Of a stretch of DNA of 58,619 bases, positions 43,001-51,982 are shown one piece after another (position 1 is the stretch's first letter; every line of letters begins with the position of its first letter). The DNA lies in assembly GCA_943368345.1 (NCBI GenBank), contig CALRKY020000020.1, positions 1 to 58,619 of the forward strand. The letters are read 5' to 3'. The translations under genes were made by a program, and so were the position numbers. The notes under the pieces are model-generated. The model did not search any database, was not told the DNA's origin, and was given only the letters and a program-made list of their open reading frames with translations. Source of the stretch: JADCGM01 sp943368345 (lineage in GTDB: Bacteria > Pseudomonadota > Alphaproteobacteria > Sphingomonadales > Sphingomonadaceae).

Positions 43001-44296
43001 TCACGCGGTCAGCCGCGCGAAGGCCGCCTCGATGCTCAGCTCTTCCTTTTCGCCGTCCGCGCGGCGTTTCAGCTCGACCACGCCGCGCTCCAGTCCCTTG
43101 GGGCCGACGACCAATTGCCACGGCAGGCCGATGACATCCATCGTTGCGAATTTGGAGCCGCCGCGTTCGTCCCGGTCATCGTACAGTACCTCAACGCCCG
43201 CAGCCTCTAGCCGCGCGTACAGGTCATCGCAGGCAGCGGCGCAGGCGGCATCGTCGGCGCGCAGATTGATCAGACCCACCTTGTACGGTGCCACTGCATC
43301 CGGCCAGATGATGCCCTTGTCGTCATGGCTCGCTTCGATGATTGCACCAACCAGCCGCGACACACCAATGCCGTAGCTACCCATCTGCGGGGTCACCGGC
43401 TGGCCATCCGCGCCCTGCACCGACATGCCGAGTGCCTCGGCGCTGGTGTATTTGTCACCGAAGAAGAAGATATGACCCACCTCGATACCGCGCCGCTTGG
43501 CGAGGCGTTCGGGCGGGACTGGGCAATCGACGATCTTCTCATGCTCCTCGGCTTCCATCGCATAGATGGCGGTCAACCGTTCAACGGCGTCCGGCGCATC
43601 AAGTGCGATTTCCTCCAGTGCATTGTCATAGAAAATCTCGCTCTCACCGGTTTCAGCCAGAATGTGGAATTCATGGCTAAGATCACCGCCAATCGGCCCG
43701 GTCGGCGCGCGAACTGGCACCGCCTTCAGCCCAAGCGCAGCAAAAGTCCTGAGATAGGCAGCGAACATGGCGCGGTAGGAGGCGCGGGCCCCGTCCTCGT
43801 CCAGGTCGAAGCTATAGGCGTCCTTCATCAGGAATTCGCGCCCGCGCATTACGCCAAACCGCGGCCGGGTCTCGTCCCGGAATTTCCATTGGATGTGATA
43901 GAGGGTGCGCGGCAGATCACGGTAGCTGCGGACGGCATCGCGGAAAATGACGGTGATCATCTCCTCGTTGGTCGGGCCGTACAGCATGTCACGGCCATGC
44001 CGGTCCTTGATCCGCAGCATCTCCGGGCCATAGGCATCATAGCGCCCGGAATCCCGCCACAGATCGGCAGACTGGATGGTCGGCATCAGCACCTCGACTG
44101 CACCAGCCCGGTTCTGCTCGGCGCGGACAATCGCTTCAATCTTGCGCAGTGCCCTGAGGCCAATCGGCAACCAGGCGTAAATGCCGGCGGCGGTCTGGCG
44201 GATGAGGCCGGCCCGCAACATCAGCTGGTGGCTGACAATCTGGGCCTCGGACGGGGTTTCCCGGGACACGGGCAGGAAATATCGGGTCATGCGCAT
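43001..44296 (-). CDS. proS: prolyl-tRNA synthetase, short form
   Basis: Class II synthetase charging tRNA-Pro. 431 residues from the chosen ATG (MRMTRYFLPVSRETPSEAQIV); an ATG two codons later also fits. The aminoacylation core has GIYAWLPIGLRALRKIE and FRDETRPRFGVMRGREFLMKDAYSFD (motif 2), and motif 3 at GSYGIGVSRLVGAIIE; the anticodon-binding domain is C-terminal. The roughly 180-residue editing insertion of E. coli ProS (572 residues) is missing. It is followed by lolC within 16 bases. Confidence 0.95.
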   Translation of the reverse strand: MRMTRYFLPVSRETPSEAQIVSHQLMLRAGLIRQTAAGIYAWLPIGLRALRKIEAIVRAEQNRAGAVEVLMPTIQSADLWRDSGRYDAYGPEMLRIKDRHGRDMLYGPTNEEMITVIFRDAVRSYRDLPRTLYHIQWKFRDETRPRFGVMRGREFLMKDAYSFDLDEDGARASYRAMFAAYLRTFAALGLKAVPVRAPTGPIGGDLSHEFHILAETGESEIFYDNALEEIALDAPDAVERLTAIYAMEAEEHEKIVDCPVPPERLAKRRGIEVGHIFFFGDKYTSAEALGMSVQGADGQPVTPQMGSYGIGVSRLVGAIIEASHDDKGIIWPDAVAPYKVGLINLRADDAACAAACDDLYARLEAAGVEVLYDDRDERGGSKFATMDVIGLPWQLVVGPKGLERGVVELKRRADGEKEELSIEAAFARLTA

Positions 44297-44605
44297 GGTG
44301 CGGCTGTTTAAGGACGCGGGCGCACACAAGCAACGGCTGTTGCAGCAGGGACACGCCCGTCATCGAACCGTCATCTTTGCATCCACCAGGGCATGACAGC
44401 CGCGCATGGATGTGATTTGCACATGACAGAGCCGTCAGGGTTCAGGGGGATTGCCGGGGAACCGGCACTGGGCCGGAGCGCTTCGTCACGCAGCAATGCC
44501 CGGATCGCAGGATCCGGGCATTGCTCGTTTTGGGGAGGCTTGCCGTCCACGTTGCGCGGCGCGATACCGGCGCGGACATCCCTGCATTTCCGATGGAGCC
44601 CCGAC
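44297..44605. other. 309-base divergent region between proS and the oxidoreductase gene
   Basis: It contains no convincing ORF (a frame open from 44393 is a non-protein-like extension of the oxidoreductase) and no tRNA. It holds a GC-rich stem-prone stretch around 44440-44480 and the perfect hairpin at 44492-44525. Promoters for both flanking genes must lie here but are not clear. Confidence 0.5.
44492..44525 (+). terminator. perfect 15-base-pair hairpin followed by a short T run
   Basis: AGCAATGCCCGGATC, loop GCAG, then the exact inverted copy ending GCATTGCT, followed by CGTTTTGGGG. It looks like an intrinsic terminator but lies in the 5' region of the oxidoreductase gene (start 80 bases downstream), and nothing annotated ends upstream on this strand. 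It may end a small RNA, attenuate the oxidoreductase gene, or be a palindromic repeat. Confidence 0.6.
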
Positions 44606-45736
44606 ATGACCGACCTTCCCGCGACCGGCCTGCAGCTACTTTCCAAAGTCACCGCCGATGCGAAGCTGGAGATTTCGCTGGTCAATCAGCCGCTGGGCGA
44701 ACCCCGGGATCATGAAGTGCTGGTCAAGGTGCTGGCGTCACCGATCAACCCATCTGACCTCGGGCTGCTGGTCGGGGCCGGCGACATGTCAACCGTCCGG
44801 TCATCGATGCAGGACGGCCTGCCGGTGATCACGGCCGATATTCCCGCTGCGGGCATGCGCGCGATGGCCGGCCGGGTTGGTGAAGCGATGCCGGTTGGCA
44901 ACGAAGGTTGCGGCGTCGTGGTGAAGGCCGGTGCATCGCCCGCCGCTCAGGCCTTGCTCGGCAAGACCGTCGCGATGCTCGGTGGGGCGATTTATGCAGA
45001 GTATCGCTGTTTGCCCGCTGGCATGTGCATGCTGCTGCCCGACGACACCGATCCGGTTGACGGGGCCTCCTGCTTCGTCAATCCGCTGACCGCGCTCGCC
45101 TTTACCGAAGTCATGCGAAACGACGGCCACAGCGCGCTGGTCCACACAGCCGCTGCCTCCAACCTTGGCCAGATGCTGGTCAAAATCTGCGCGAAGGACG
45201 GCATTCCGCTGGTCAATATCGTCCGCAGCCCGGCGCAGGTCGCGCTGCTGACCGGCATCGGCGCGCAGCATGTCGTCGATTCGAGCAGCGAGACCTTCCT
45301 TGACGACCTGACGGCAAAGCTGATCGAAACCGGGGCAACCTGCGGCTTCGATGCCATCGGCGGCGGCAAACTCGCCGGGCAGATTCTCGGCTGCATGGAG
45401 GTGGCGGCCGTCAAGCGGATGAAAACCTATAGCCGCTACGGCTCTGACACGTTCAAGCAGGTGTTCATCTACGGCGGGCTCGACATGGGACCGACGGTAC
45501 TGAACCGCAGCTTTGGGCTGACCTGGGCGCTTTCCGGCTTCCTGTTGACGCCGTTCATGACCAAGGCGGGGCCGGAGGTGGTGACCCGGATGCGCGCCCG
45601 GGTGGTCGACGAACTGACCACCACCTTCAAGAGCCACTACAGCCACCAGATTTCGCTGACCGAAGCGCTCGATCCCGCTGTTTTGCTGGCCTATAATGCC
45701 AAGCGCACCGGTGAAAAATATCTGATCCGGCCCTAG
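44606..45736 (+). CDS. zinc-binding dehydrogenase-like (MDR) oxidoreductase
   Basis: 376 residues of the medium-chain dehydrogenase/reductase superfamily. The GroES-like N-terminal half has HEVLVKVLASPINPSDLGLL and VGNEGCGVVV; the cofactor domain has ALVHTAAASNLGQMLVKICAKDGIPLVNIVRS, with an A..N.G/A.M pattern in place of the usual GxGxxG, and then CGFDAIGGGKLAGQILG. No structural-zinc cysteine cluster is seen. Substrate unknown; quinone or enoyl reductase-like activity is possible. The ATG at 44606 (MTDLPATGLQLL) is chosen over the 44393 frame. It is followed 40 bases later by the dipeptidase gene. Confidence 0.82.
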   Translation: MTDLPATGLQLLSKVTADAKLEISLVNQPLGEPRDHEVLVKVLASPINPSDLGLLVGAGDMSTVRSSMQDGLPVITADIPAAGMRAMAGRVGEAMPVGNEGCGVVVKAGASPAAQALLGKTVAMLGGAIYAEYRCLPAGMCMLLPDDTDPVDGASCFVNPLTALAFTEVMRNDGHSALVHTAAASNLGQMLVKICAKDGIPLVNIVRSPAQVALLTGIGAQHVVDSSSETFLDDLTAKLIETGATCGFDAIGGGKLAGQILGCMEVAAVKRMKTYSRYGSDTFKQVFIYGGLDMGPTVLNRSFGLTWALSGFLLTPFMTKAGPEVVTRMRARVVDELTTTFKSHYSHQISLTEALDPAVLLAYNAKRTGEKYLIRP

Positions 45737-45776
45737 GGTCAGTTGAACGGGTGCTAACACCTGCTAGCGTGGCAGG

Positions 45777-47033
45777 ATGCGCAAACTCATTCCCGCCGCT
45801 TTCGCCGCCGTCACGGCCCTGTCACTGCCAGCCATCGCACTCGCCGATCCGGTGATCGACAAGCGGGTGGCTGCTGTTCTTGGCAAAACACCGCTGATCG
45901 ATGGGCATAATGACCTGCCCTGGGCGCTCCGGGAAGGCTTTGGGGCGAACTGGCCCGATCTATCCACCCACCAACCGAAGCTGCACACTGACATCCCCCG
46001 CCTACGGGCCGGAAAGGTCGGCGGGCAATTCTGGTCGGTGTGGGTCCCGGTGAGCTTCAAAGGCGATGCAGCGGTCACGGCGACGCTGGAGCAGATTGAC
46101 GCCGTCAAGCGGCTGGTCACCACCTATCCCGGGACGTTCGAATTGGCGACGTCAGCCGCCGATGTGCGCCGTATCCACAAAGCCGGTCGGATCGCATCCT
46201 TGCTGGGCATCGAGGGCGGGCACCAGATCGGTAATTCGCTCGGGGCGCTCCGCCAGTTCCAGGCGCTTGGCGTCCGCTATATGACCCTCACCCATACATC
46301 GACCACCGATTGGGCCGATTCAGCCACGGATGTGCCCCGGCACAATGGCCTGACGCCATTCGGTGAAGCGGTGGTGCGGGAGATGAACCGGCTGGGTCTG
46401 CTGGTCGACCTCAGCCATGTTTCGCCCGATGCCATGACCGATGCGCTGGCCGTCACCAAGGCACCGGTGATATTCTCCCACCAGGGAGCAAGAGCGCTGG
46501 TCGATCACCCGCGAAATGTTTCGGACGACGTCCTGAAGCTGGTGGCGAAAAATGGCGGCGTGGTGATGGTCGATTTTGTGCCGGGCTACATCTCGACAGC
46601 GATGGCAAATTACAATGCCAGTCTGGCCGCCGAACGGGCCCGCTTTGACGCGCCGCCATATGGTGGGCTGTACATTGGACAGCCAGACCGCGCCAAAGCC
46701 GCGCTGGCGGCATGGCAGGCCAAGAACCCGCCGCCGACGGTCGGGTTGAAGGACGTTGCCGATCATATCGATCATATCGCGCGGGTTGCCGGTGTCGATC
46801 ATGTCGGCATTGGTTCCGATTTCGACGGGATCACCGACGTGCCGATCGGACTTGAAAATGTCAGCACCTTTCCAGCGCTGTTTGCCGAGCTGGCAAGGCG
46901 CGGCTGGACCGATGCCAATCTCGCCAAACTCGCTGGCGAAAATGTCTTGCGGGTGATGGCCAATGCCGAAGCGGTTGCCAAGGCGATGGCGGCTGGACCG
47001 GCGTCGGTTGCGACGGTCGCCAGCAGCGAATAG
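45777..47033 (+). CDS. membrane dipeptidase (peptidase M19 family), secreted
   Basis: Zinc dipeptidase related to renal dipeptidase. 418 residues. Signal peptide MRKLIPAAFAAVTALSLPAIALA (1-23). Metal and active-site motifs: LIDGHNDLPWALRE (His-x-Asp), GIEGGHQIG (bridging Glu), YMTLTHTSTTDWADS, VDLSHVSPDAMTDAL, PVIFSHQGARALVDHPRN and HVGIGSDFDGITDVP. The AGG that could serve as a ribosome-binding site touches the ATG, so translation may be leaderless or weakly initiated. It ends nine bases from the convergent pyrG stop. Confidence 0.92.
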   Translation: MRKLIPAAFAAVTALSLPAIALADPVIDKRVAAVLGKTPLIDGHNDLPWALREGFGANWPDLSTHQPKLHTDIPRLRAGKVGGQFWSVWVPVSFKGDAAVTATLEQIDAVKRLVTTYPGTFELATSAADVRRIHKAGRIASLLGIEGGHQIGNSLGALRQFQALGVRYMTLTHTSTTDWADSATDVPRHNGLTPFGEAVVREMNRLGLLVDLSHVSPDAMTDALAVTKAPVIFSHQGARALVDHPRNVSDDVLKLVAKNGGVVMVDFVPGYISTAMANYNASLAAERARFDAPPYGGLYIGQPDRAKAALAAWQAKNPPPTVGLKDVADHIDHIARVAGVDHVGIGSDFDGITDVPIGLENVSTFPALFAELARRGWTDANLAKLAGENVLRVMANAEAVAKAMAAGPASVATVASSE

Positions 47034-47042
47034 GCGCGCCTG

Positions 47043-48677
47043 CTAAACCAACCGGCTTTGCTTGACCGCCGCCTCGACAAAGCTCCGAAACAGCGGGTGC
47101 GGGTCGAAGGGTTTTGATTTCAGCTCGGGATGGAACTGCACCCCGATGAACCAGGGGTGATCCGGGCGCTCAACGATCTCCGGCAGTTCACCGTCCGGTG
47201 ACATGCCGCTGAACATCAGCCCGTTCGCTTCCAGTGCCGACCGGTAGTGGACATTCACCTCATAGCGGTGCCGGTGGCGCTCATCGATGGCGGTCGCGCC
47301 ATAGGCCGACGCGACGGCGCTGTTGCCGGACAGGATCGCCGGGTAGGTGCCAAGGCGCATCGTGCCGCCGAGGTCACCCCCCTCCTCCCGCGTCTGACGG
47401 CCAGCAGCCGAGTCCCACTCGGTAATGAGACCAACGAGCGGTTGATCGGTCGGTCCGAATTCCGTTGAGGAGGCATCGGCGATGCCAGCCTGGTTCCGCG
47501 CCGCCTCGACACAGGCCATCTGCATGCCAAAACAAATGCCGAAATAGGGAACCCGCCGTTCGCGGGCAAAACGGATGGCGGCGATCTTGCCCTCAGCGCC
47601 GCGCTCGCCAAAGGCACCCGGCACCAGAATGGCGTGCAGCGGTTCAAGCTGGGCGGCAACATCGCTGTCGGGGGATTCGAACAATTCGGCCTGGATCCAG
47701 CGGATATTGACCTTGACCCGGTTGGCAATGCCGCCGTGGACCAGCGCCTCGTTCAGCGACTTATAGGCGTCCTGAAGGCCGACATATTTGCCGACGACCC
47801 CGATGGTCACCTCCCCTTCCGGGTTGGCCAGCCGCTGCGCGATATCGGTCCAGCGGGTCAGGTCCGGGTTGGCGTCGGGTTCGATGCCGAACGCCCGCAG
47901 CACTTCATCATCCAGCCCTTCGGCATGATATTGCAGCGGCACGTCATAGATGCTTGGGGCATCGAGCGCCGGGATAACCGCTTCCTTGCGGACGTTGCAG
48001 AACAGGCCGATCTTGGCCCGGTCCGTATCCGACAGCGGATGTTCGGCGCGGCAGACCAGCACATCGGGCTGAACCCCGAGCGCGGTCAGTTCGCGCACAC
48101 TATGCTGGGTCGGTTTGGTCTTCAGCTCACCAGCCGCGGCAATATAGGGAACAAGCGTGACGTGGATCGACACGCTGTTGCTGCGCCCCAGATCGTTCCG
48201 CAATTGGCGGATTGCTTCGATGAACGGCAGCGATTCGATGTCGCCGACCGTGCCGCCGATTTCGCACAGCACGAAGTCGACATCATCGACAGCATTCAGC
48301 GCAAACGCCTTGATGGCATCGGTGACATGCGGAATGACCTGCACCGTTGCCCCGAGATAATCGCCTTTCCGTTCCCGCGCGATGATCTGGCTGTAGATAC
48401 GCCCGGATGTGACATTGTCCGACTGACGGGAGGCGACGCCGGTGAACCGCTCATAGTGACCAAGATCGAGGTCCGTCTCCGCCCCGTCATCGGTGACATA
48501 GACCTCGCCGTGCTGATAGGGCGACATCGTGCCCGGATCAACGTTGAGATAGGGATCGAACTTGCGGATGCGGACCGAATAGCCACGCGCCTGCAGGAGA
48601 GCGGCCAGCGATGCCGCCATCAACCCTTTGCCGAGTGATGAGACCACGCCGCCGGTGACAAAAATGAACCGCGCCAT
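47043..48677 (-). CDS. pyrG: CTP synthase
   Basis: Amidates UTP to CTP with glutamine. 544 residues, normal length. N-terminal synthetase domain: FIFVTGGVVSSLGKGLMAAS (P-loop like) and VDPGTMSPYQHGEVYVTDDG. C-terminal glutamine amidotransferase: PYFGICFGMQMACVEAARN with the nucleophilic Cys, and GVQFHPELKSKP with catalytic His and Glu. GGAGG is just upstream of the ATG. It follows secG in the same direction (79-base gap). Confidence 0.97.
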   Translation of the reverse strand: MARFIFVTGGVVSSLGKGLMAASLAALLQARGYSVRIRKFDPYLNVDPGTMSPYQHGEVYVTDDGAETDLDLGHYERFTGVASRQSDNVTSGRIYSQIIARERKGDYLGATVQVIPHVTDAIKAFALNAVDDVDFVLCEIGGTVGDIESLPFIEAIRQLRNDLGRSNSVSIHVTLVPYIAAAGELKTKPTQHSVRELTALGVQPDVLVCRAEHPLSDTDRAKIGLFCNVRKEAVIPALDAPSIYDVPLQYHAEGLDDEVLRAFGIEPDANPDLTRWTDIAQRLANPEGEVTIGVVGKYVGLQDAYKSLNEALVHGGIANRVKVNIRWIQAELFESPDSDVAAQLEPLHAILVPGAFGERGAEGKIAAIRFARERRVPYFGICFGMQMACVEAARNQAGIADASSTEFGPTDQPLVGLITEWDSAAGRQTREEGGDLGGTMRLGTYPAILSGNSAVASAYGATAIDERHRHRYEVNVHYRSALEANGLMFSGMSPDGELPEIVERPDHPWFIGVQFHPELKSKPFDPHPLFRSFVEAAVKQSRLV

Positions 48678-48756
48678 GGGAGGAGACCTATAGGACGAAC
48701 GGGCCGCCGCGCGCCAGTCGGCACGCGCATTTTACCCGCGAAAAACTGTGGACAGA

Positions 48757-49110
48757 TTATTTGGCGAGCGGAACGTCGTCGGGCGCGGTTGCCGGAAGCG
48801 GCATCCCTGGGGCAACCGGTGCCTGGGTTTCCTGCGCCGGTTTCGCCAATGTCGTGTCGATGGCCTGGCTCTTCCGGCTGACCCCGGCCAGCACCGCCAG
48901 CAGGATGCTGGTGATGATGAACAGCGTTGCCAGGATGGTTGTCGCCCGCGTCAGCAGATTTGCCGCCCCCCGCGCAGTCATCAATCCGGCAGGTCCGCCA
49001 CCACCGCCGCCAATGCCAAGCCCGCCGCCTTCAGACCGCTGGATCAGGATGACGCCCACGAGCGCCAGCGCGATGATGGTATGGATAACGAGCAGAAAGG
49101 TGATGAGCAC
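48757..49110 (-). CDS. secG: preprotein translocase subunit SecG
   Basis: Small accessory subunit of the SecYEG channel. 117 residues with two membrane segments (about 4-23 and 52-76) separated by the family motif GVILIQRSEGGGLGIGG. The C-terminal tail is Pro/Ala/Thr-rich, as is common in alphaproteobacteria. The order tpiA-secG-pyrG is typical of this class. Confidence 0.93.
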   Translation of the reverse strand: MLITFLLVIHTIIALALVGVILIQRSEGGGLGIGGGGGGPAGLMTARGAANLLTRATTILATLFIITSILLAVLAGVSRKSQAIDTTLAKPAQETQAPVAPGMPLPATAPDDVPLAK

Positions 49111-49177
49111 AGACAGCGCCTCGGCAAATTCGGTTGGCGGGATGTAAGGGCGACCGCGCCAAAACGCAACCGGACGG

Positions 49178-49918
49178 TTAGCCTGCCGCCGCCACGATTG
49201 GCAGGAATTGCGCGGCGGTCAGGCTGGCACCGCCGACGAGGGCACCGTCAACGTCATCGACGGCGAGCAGCTCGGCGGCGTTGGTTGCCTTGACGGAACC
49301 GCCGTACAGGATGCGCACGCCCTGCCCTTCCGCACCCATGTTGACGTCGAGCCGCGCGCGGAGGTGGGCGTGGACGGCCCGGACGTCGGCGACCGTCGGG
49401 GTCCGGCCGGTCCCGATGGCCCAGACCGGTTCATAGGCGACAACGGTGTTGGCAGACGTCGCGCCGGTTGGCAGCGATCCTGCGAGCTGCCGCTCGACAA
49501 TGGTCAGGGTTTGCCCGGCATCCCGCTCCGCTTCGCTCTCGCCCACACAGATAATGGCGACCATCCCGGCTGCATGAACCGCCTCCGCCTTGGCACGGAC
49601 ATCTGCGTCGGTTTCCTGTTGGTCGGTACGCCGTTCACTGTGCCCGACGATCACATGGCTTGCGCCCACGTCCATCAGCATCGCCGCCGCCACGCAGCCG
49701 GTATGGGCGCCTGACGGATTGGGGTGGCAATCCTGTGCGCCGATCATCACCGGGCTTCCGTCCGCTTGCTGCGCAAACCGGTCGATCAGTGTGAACGGCG
49801 GACAGATCAACACCTCGGCACCACCCGCTCCGACCCCGGCGATGATCGCCGCCAGGTCCGACGCCGACGCCGACGTACCATTCATTTTCCAGTTCCCGGC
49901 GATCAGCTTGCGTCGCAC
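49178..49918 (-). CDS. tpiA: triosephosphate isomerase
   Basis: Interconverts dihydroxyacetone phosphate and glyceraldehyde 3-phosphate. 246 residues. Catalytic Lys in IAGNWKMNGT, His in VIVGHSERR and Glu in VVAYEPVWAIGTGRTPT; the phosphate-binding RILYGGSVKATNAAEL and VDGALVGGASL are present. It is divergent from ppiD across a 132-base gap (49919-50050) in which no clear promoter could be picked. Confidence 0.97.
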   Translation of the reverse strand: MRRKLIAGNWKMNGTSASASDLAAIIAGVGAGGAEVLICPPFTLIDRFAQQADGSPVMIGAQDCHPNPSGAHTGCVAAAMLMDVGASHVIVGHSERRTDQQETDADVRAKAEAVHAAGMVAIICVGESEAERDAGQTLTIVERQLAGSLPTGATSANTVVAYEPVWAIGTGRTPTVADVRAVHAHLRARLDVNMGAEGQGVRILYGGSVKATNAAELLAVDDVDGALVGGASLTAAQFLPIVAAAG

Positions 49919-50050
49919 ATCCGTCTCCCCAAAAAAGCAGAAAGGCCTCTAGCAAGTGGCCGGGATGCGCGCCAGCCGCCTTGCTCCCTGCCCGCCCTCT
50001 CCCTATGGTCCGCCGCCAGTTTCCAGCTTTTCCACCGGGTCCATTCATCC

Positions 50051-51982
50051 ATGATCACTTTTTTCCGCCGCATCATGACCTCCTGGGCAATGATCGCCCT
50101 GCTGTCGGTGATTGCCGTGGCCTTTGTCGTGACCGGCGTCAGCGACCCGTTCGGCGGCGGTGGAGTGGCGCCCGGCGCGCTCGCCAAGGTTGGCGAAAAA
50201 ACCATCACCGAACCGGAATTCCTCAATCAGTTTGACCGGTTCATGAAGCAGGCCCGGGCCGACAATCCGGCGGTGACCAATGCGGCCGCCGTGCAGGAAG
50301 GCGCGGTGGAAGCCCTGGTTGGCCAACTCGAAAGCCGGGCCGCAATTGAGGAGTTCGCCCGCGCCGAAGGCCTGGCAATCAGCGACCGGGCGGTCGACGG
50401 CGATATCGCCAGCATCGCGGCCTTCCAGGTCAACGGCAAATTCGATCAGGCGGCCTATCAACGTGCCCTGCAAAGCCAGCAAATTTCGGAGAAAGATCTG
50501 CGCGGCGAAGTCCGGGGCGCGAAGCTGACCCAGCAGTTGCTCGGGCCAGTCTCGATTGCCAGCAATGCGCCGCGGCGGCTCGCCACTCCCTATGCCAGTT
50601 TGCTGCTGGAGGCGCGGCGCGGCTCGATTGCGGTGATCCCGTCGGCCAAATATGCCGCAGGTCTGTCGCCGACCGAAGGGCAATTGACCGCCTATTACCG
50701 GTCCACAATCAGTCGCTACACGATTCCGGAGCGCCGGTCGCTGCGCTATGCGATCATCTCCAAAGACGCCATCGCCGCTGCCACGCAGGTCAGCGATGCC
50801 GACGTCCAAACCTATTACAACGAGCATCCCGATCTTTACGCCGGTATCGCCAAACGCACGTTGAGCCAGGTGGTCGCGCAGGATCAGACCGTTGCCAGCA
50901 AAATTGCTGACCGCGCCAAGGCCGGGGAATCTTTCGCCAAGCTCGCTGCCGAACTGGCCGGTTATGGTGCCGGGGATTTGGCGGTTGGGACGGTGACACA
51001 GGAATCCTTTGCGTCCTCCACCAGCCCGGCCGTTGCGCAGGCGGCCTTTGCCGTGCCGGCCGGAGCGGTCACCGCCGCACTGAAATCCGATTTTGGCTGG
51101 CATGTTGTGCGGGTGGATGCCGTGGTCCCAACCAAGTCGCGCCCGCTGGCCTCGGTCAAAGGCGAGATTTCCGCGCTGCTCCGTGCCGAAAAGGCCGAAG
51201 ATACTCTGGCGGCGCAAGTCGCGGAGATTCAGGATGCACTGGCGCAGGGTCAAAGCATCGCCGATGTGGCCACGTCCAACAAGTTGACCATCCAAACCAC
51301 GCCGCCGATGACCAGCGACGGCCGGGTGCAGGATGCCAGATTCACGCTGCCGACTGAACTTGCACCCTTGATTGCCAAGGCCTTTGCCGCCGATGCTGGT
51401 GATGAGCCGACGGTCGAAGAACTAGGCGAAGACCGATATGCAGTGCTGACAGTCGGCGAAACCGTCGCGCCGTCGGCCATACCCCTCGCCGCCATCAGAG
51501 CGGCAGTATCGGCCGACTGGGTACGTTTGCAGGCCGTGGCAAAGGCCAAGACCGCTGCTGAGGCCGTTGCCGCCGATGTCAAGGCCGGCAAGACATTGGC
51601 TGCAGCACTGGCAGCTCGCGGGCTTCCGGCGGCACAATCGGTTGGCGGACGTCGCATCGACCTGTCACGCAGCGGACAGCAGATTCCGCCGCCGATTGCC
51701 ATGATGTTCACCCTGCCGTCCGGCGCCGTCCGGGCGATGGCGGCGGAGGACAATACCGGCTGGTTCGTGGTCCGGGTCGATGAGGTCATCCCCGGCAATG
51801 CGGAGGCCGATTTGAACACACTTGGTGGTATGCAGTCCCAAATCACCCGGAGCCTTCCGGAAGAGATGGCCGCGCAATTTGTCCGGTCCCTGCAAAAGGT
51901 CGTTGGCGTCGAACGCAATGCCAAGACCATTGCCGCCGTCAAAAAGCGTTTCAACAGCGCTGCCGATACCGAGACCCCATGA
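50051..51982 (+). CDS. ppiD: periplasmic folding factor PpiD-like (SurA_N / parvulin)
   Basis: Membrane-anchored peptidyl-prolyl isomerase/chaperone. 643 residues from the ATG at 50051. One N-terminal membrane helix (about 10-31, SWAMIALLSVIAVAFVVTGV), then a SurA-type N-terminal domain beginning VGEKTITEPEFLNQFDRFM, a parvulin-type region in the middle (SFAKLAAELAGYGAGDLAVGTV and DFGWHVVRVDAV), and a second, degenerate segment near the C-terminus (GWFVVRVDEVIPG). It overlaps trpE by four bases (ATGA), tying it translationally to the trp genes. Confidence 0.9.
   Translation: MITFFRRIMTSWAMIALLSVIAVAFVVTGVSDPFGGGGVAPGALAKVGEKTITEPEFLNQFDRFMKQARADNPAVTNAAAVQEGAVEALVGQLESRAAIEEFARAEGLAISDRAVDGDIASIAAFQVNGKFDQAAYQRALQSQQISEKDLRGEVRGAKLTQQLLGPVSIASNAPRRLATPYASLLLEARRGSIAVIPSAKYAAGLSPTEGQLTAYYRSTISRYTIPERRSLRYAIISKDAIAAATQVSDADVQTYYNEHPDLYAGIAKRTLSQVVAQDQTVASKIADRAKAGESFAKLAAELAGYGAGDLAVGTVTQESFASSTSPAVAQAAFAVPAGAVTAALKSDFGWHVVRVDAVVPTKSRPLASVKGEISALLRAEKAEDTLAAQVAEIQDALAQGQSIADVATSNKLTIQTTPPMTSDGRVQDARFTLPTELAPLIAKAFAADAGDEPTVEELGEDRYAVLTVGETVAPSAIPLAAIRAAVSADWVRLQAVAKAKTAAEAVAADVKAGKTLAAALAARGLPAAQSVGGRRIDLSRSGQQIPPPIAMMFTLPSGAVRAMAAEDNTGWFVVRVDEVIPGNAEADLNTLGGMQSQITRSLPEEMAAQFVRSLQKVVGVERNAKTIAAVKKRFNSAADTETP

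Noticed and set aside
44393..44605. N-terminal extension of the MDR oxidoreductase
   Set aside because: The 71 extra residues include the palindromic hairpin, lack homology-like character, and the family N-terminus begins at MTDLPATG.
48678..48756. Possible promoter (TAAAAT as -10) upstream of pyrG
   Set aside because: No acceptable -35 at 16-18 bases; pyrG could equally be read through from secG.
50045..51295. 416-codon open frame on the minus strand opposite ppiD
   Set aside because: Shadow of ppiD; the product has no recognisable domain and the sense frame is well supported.
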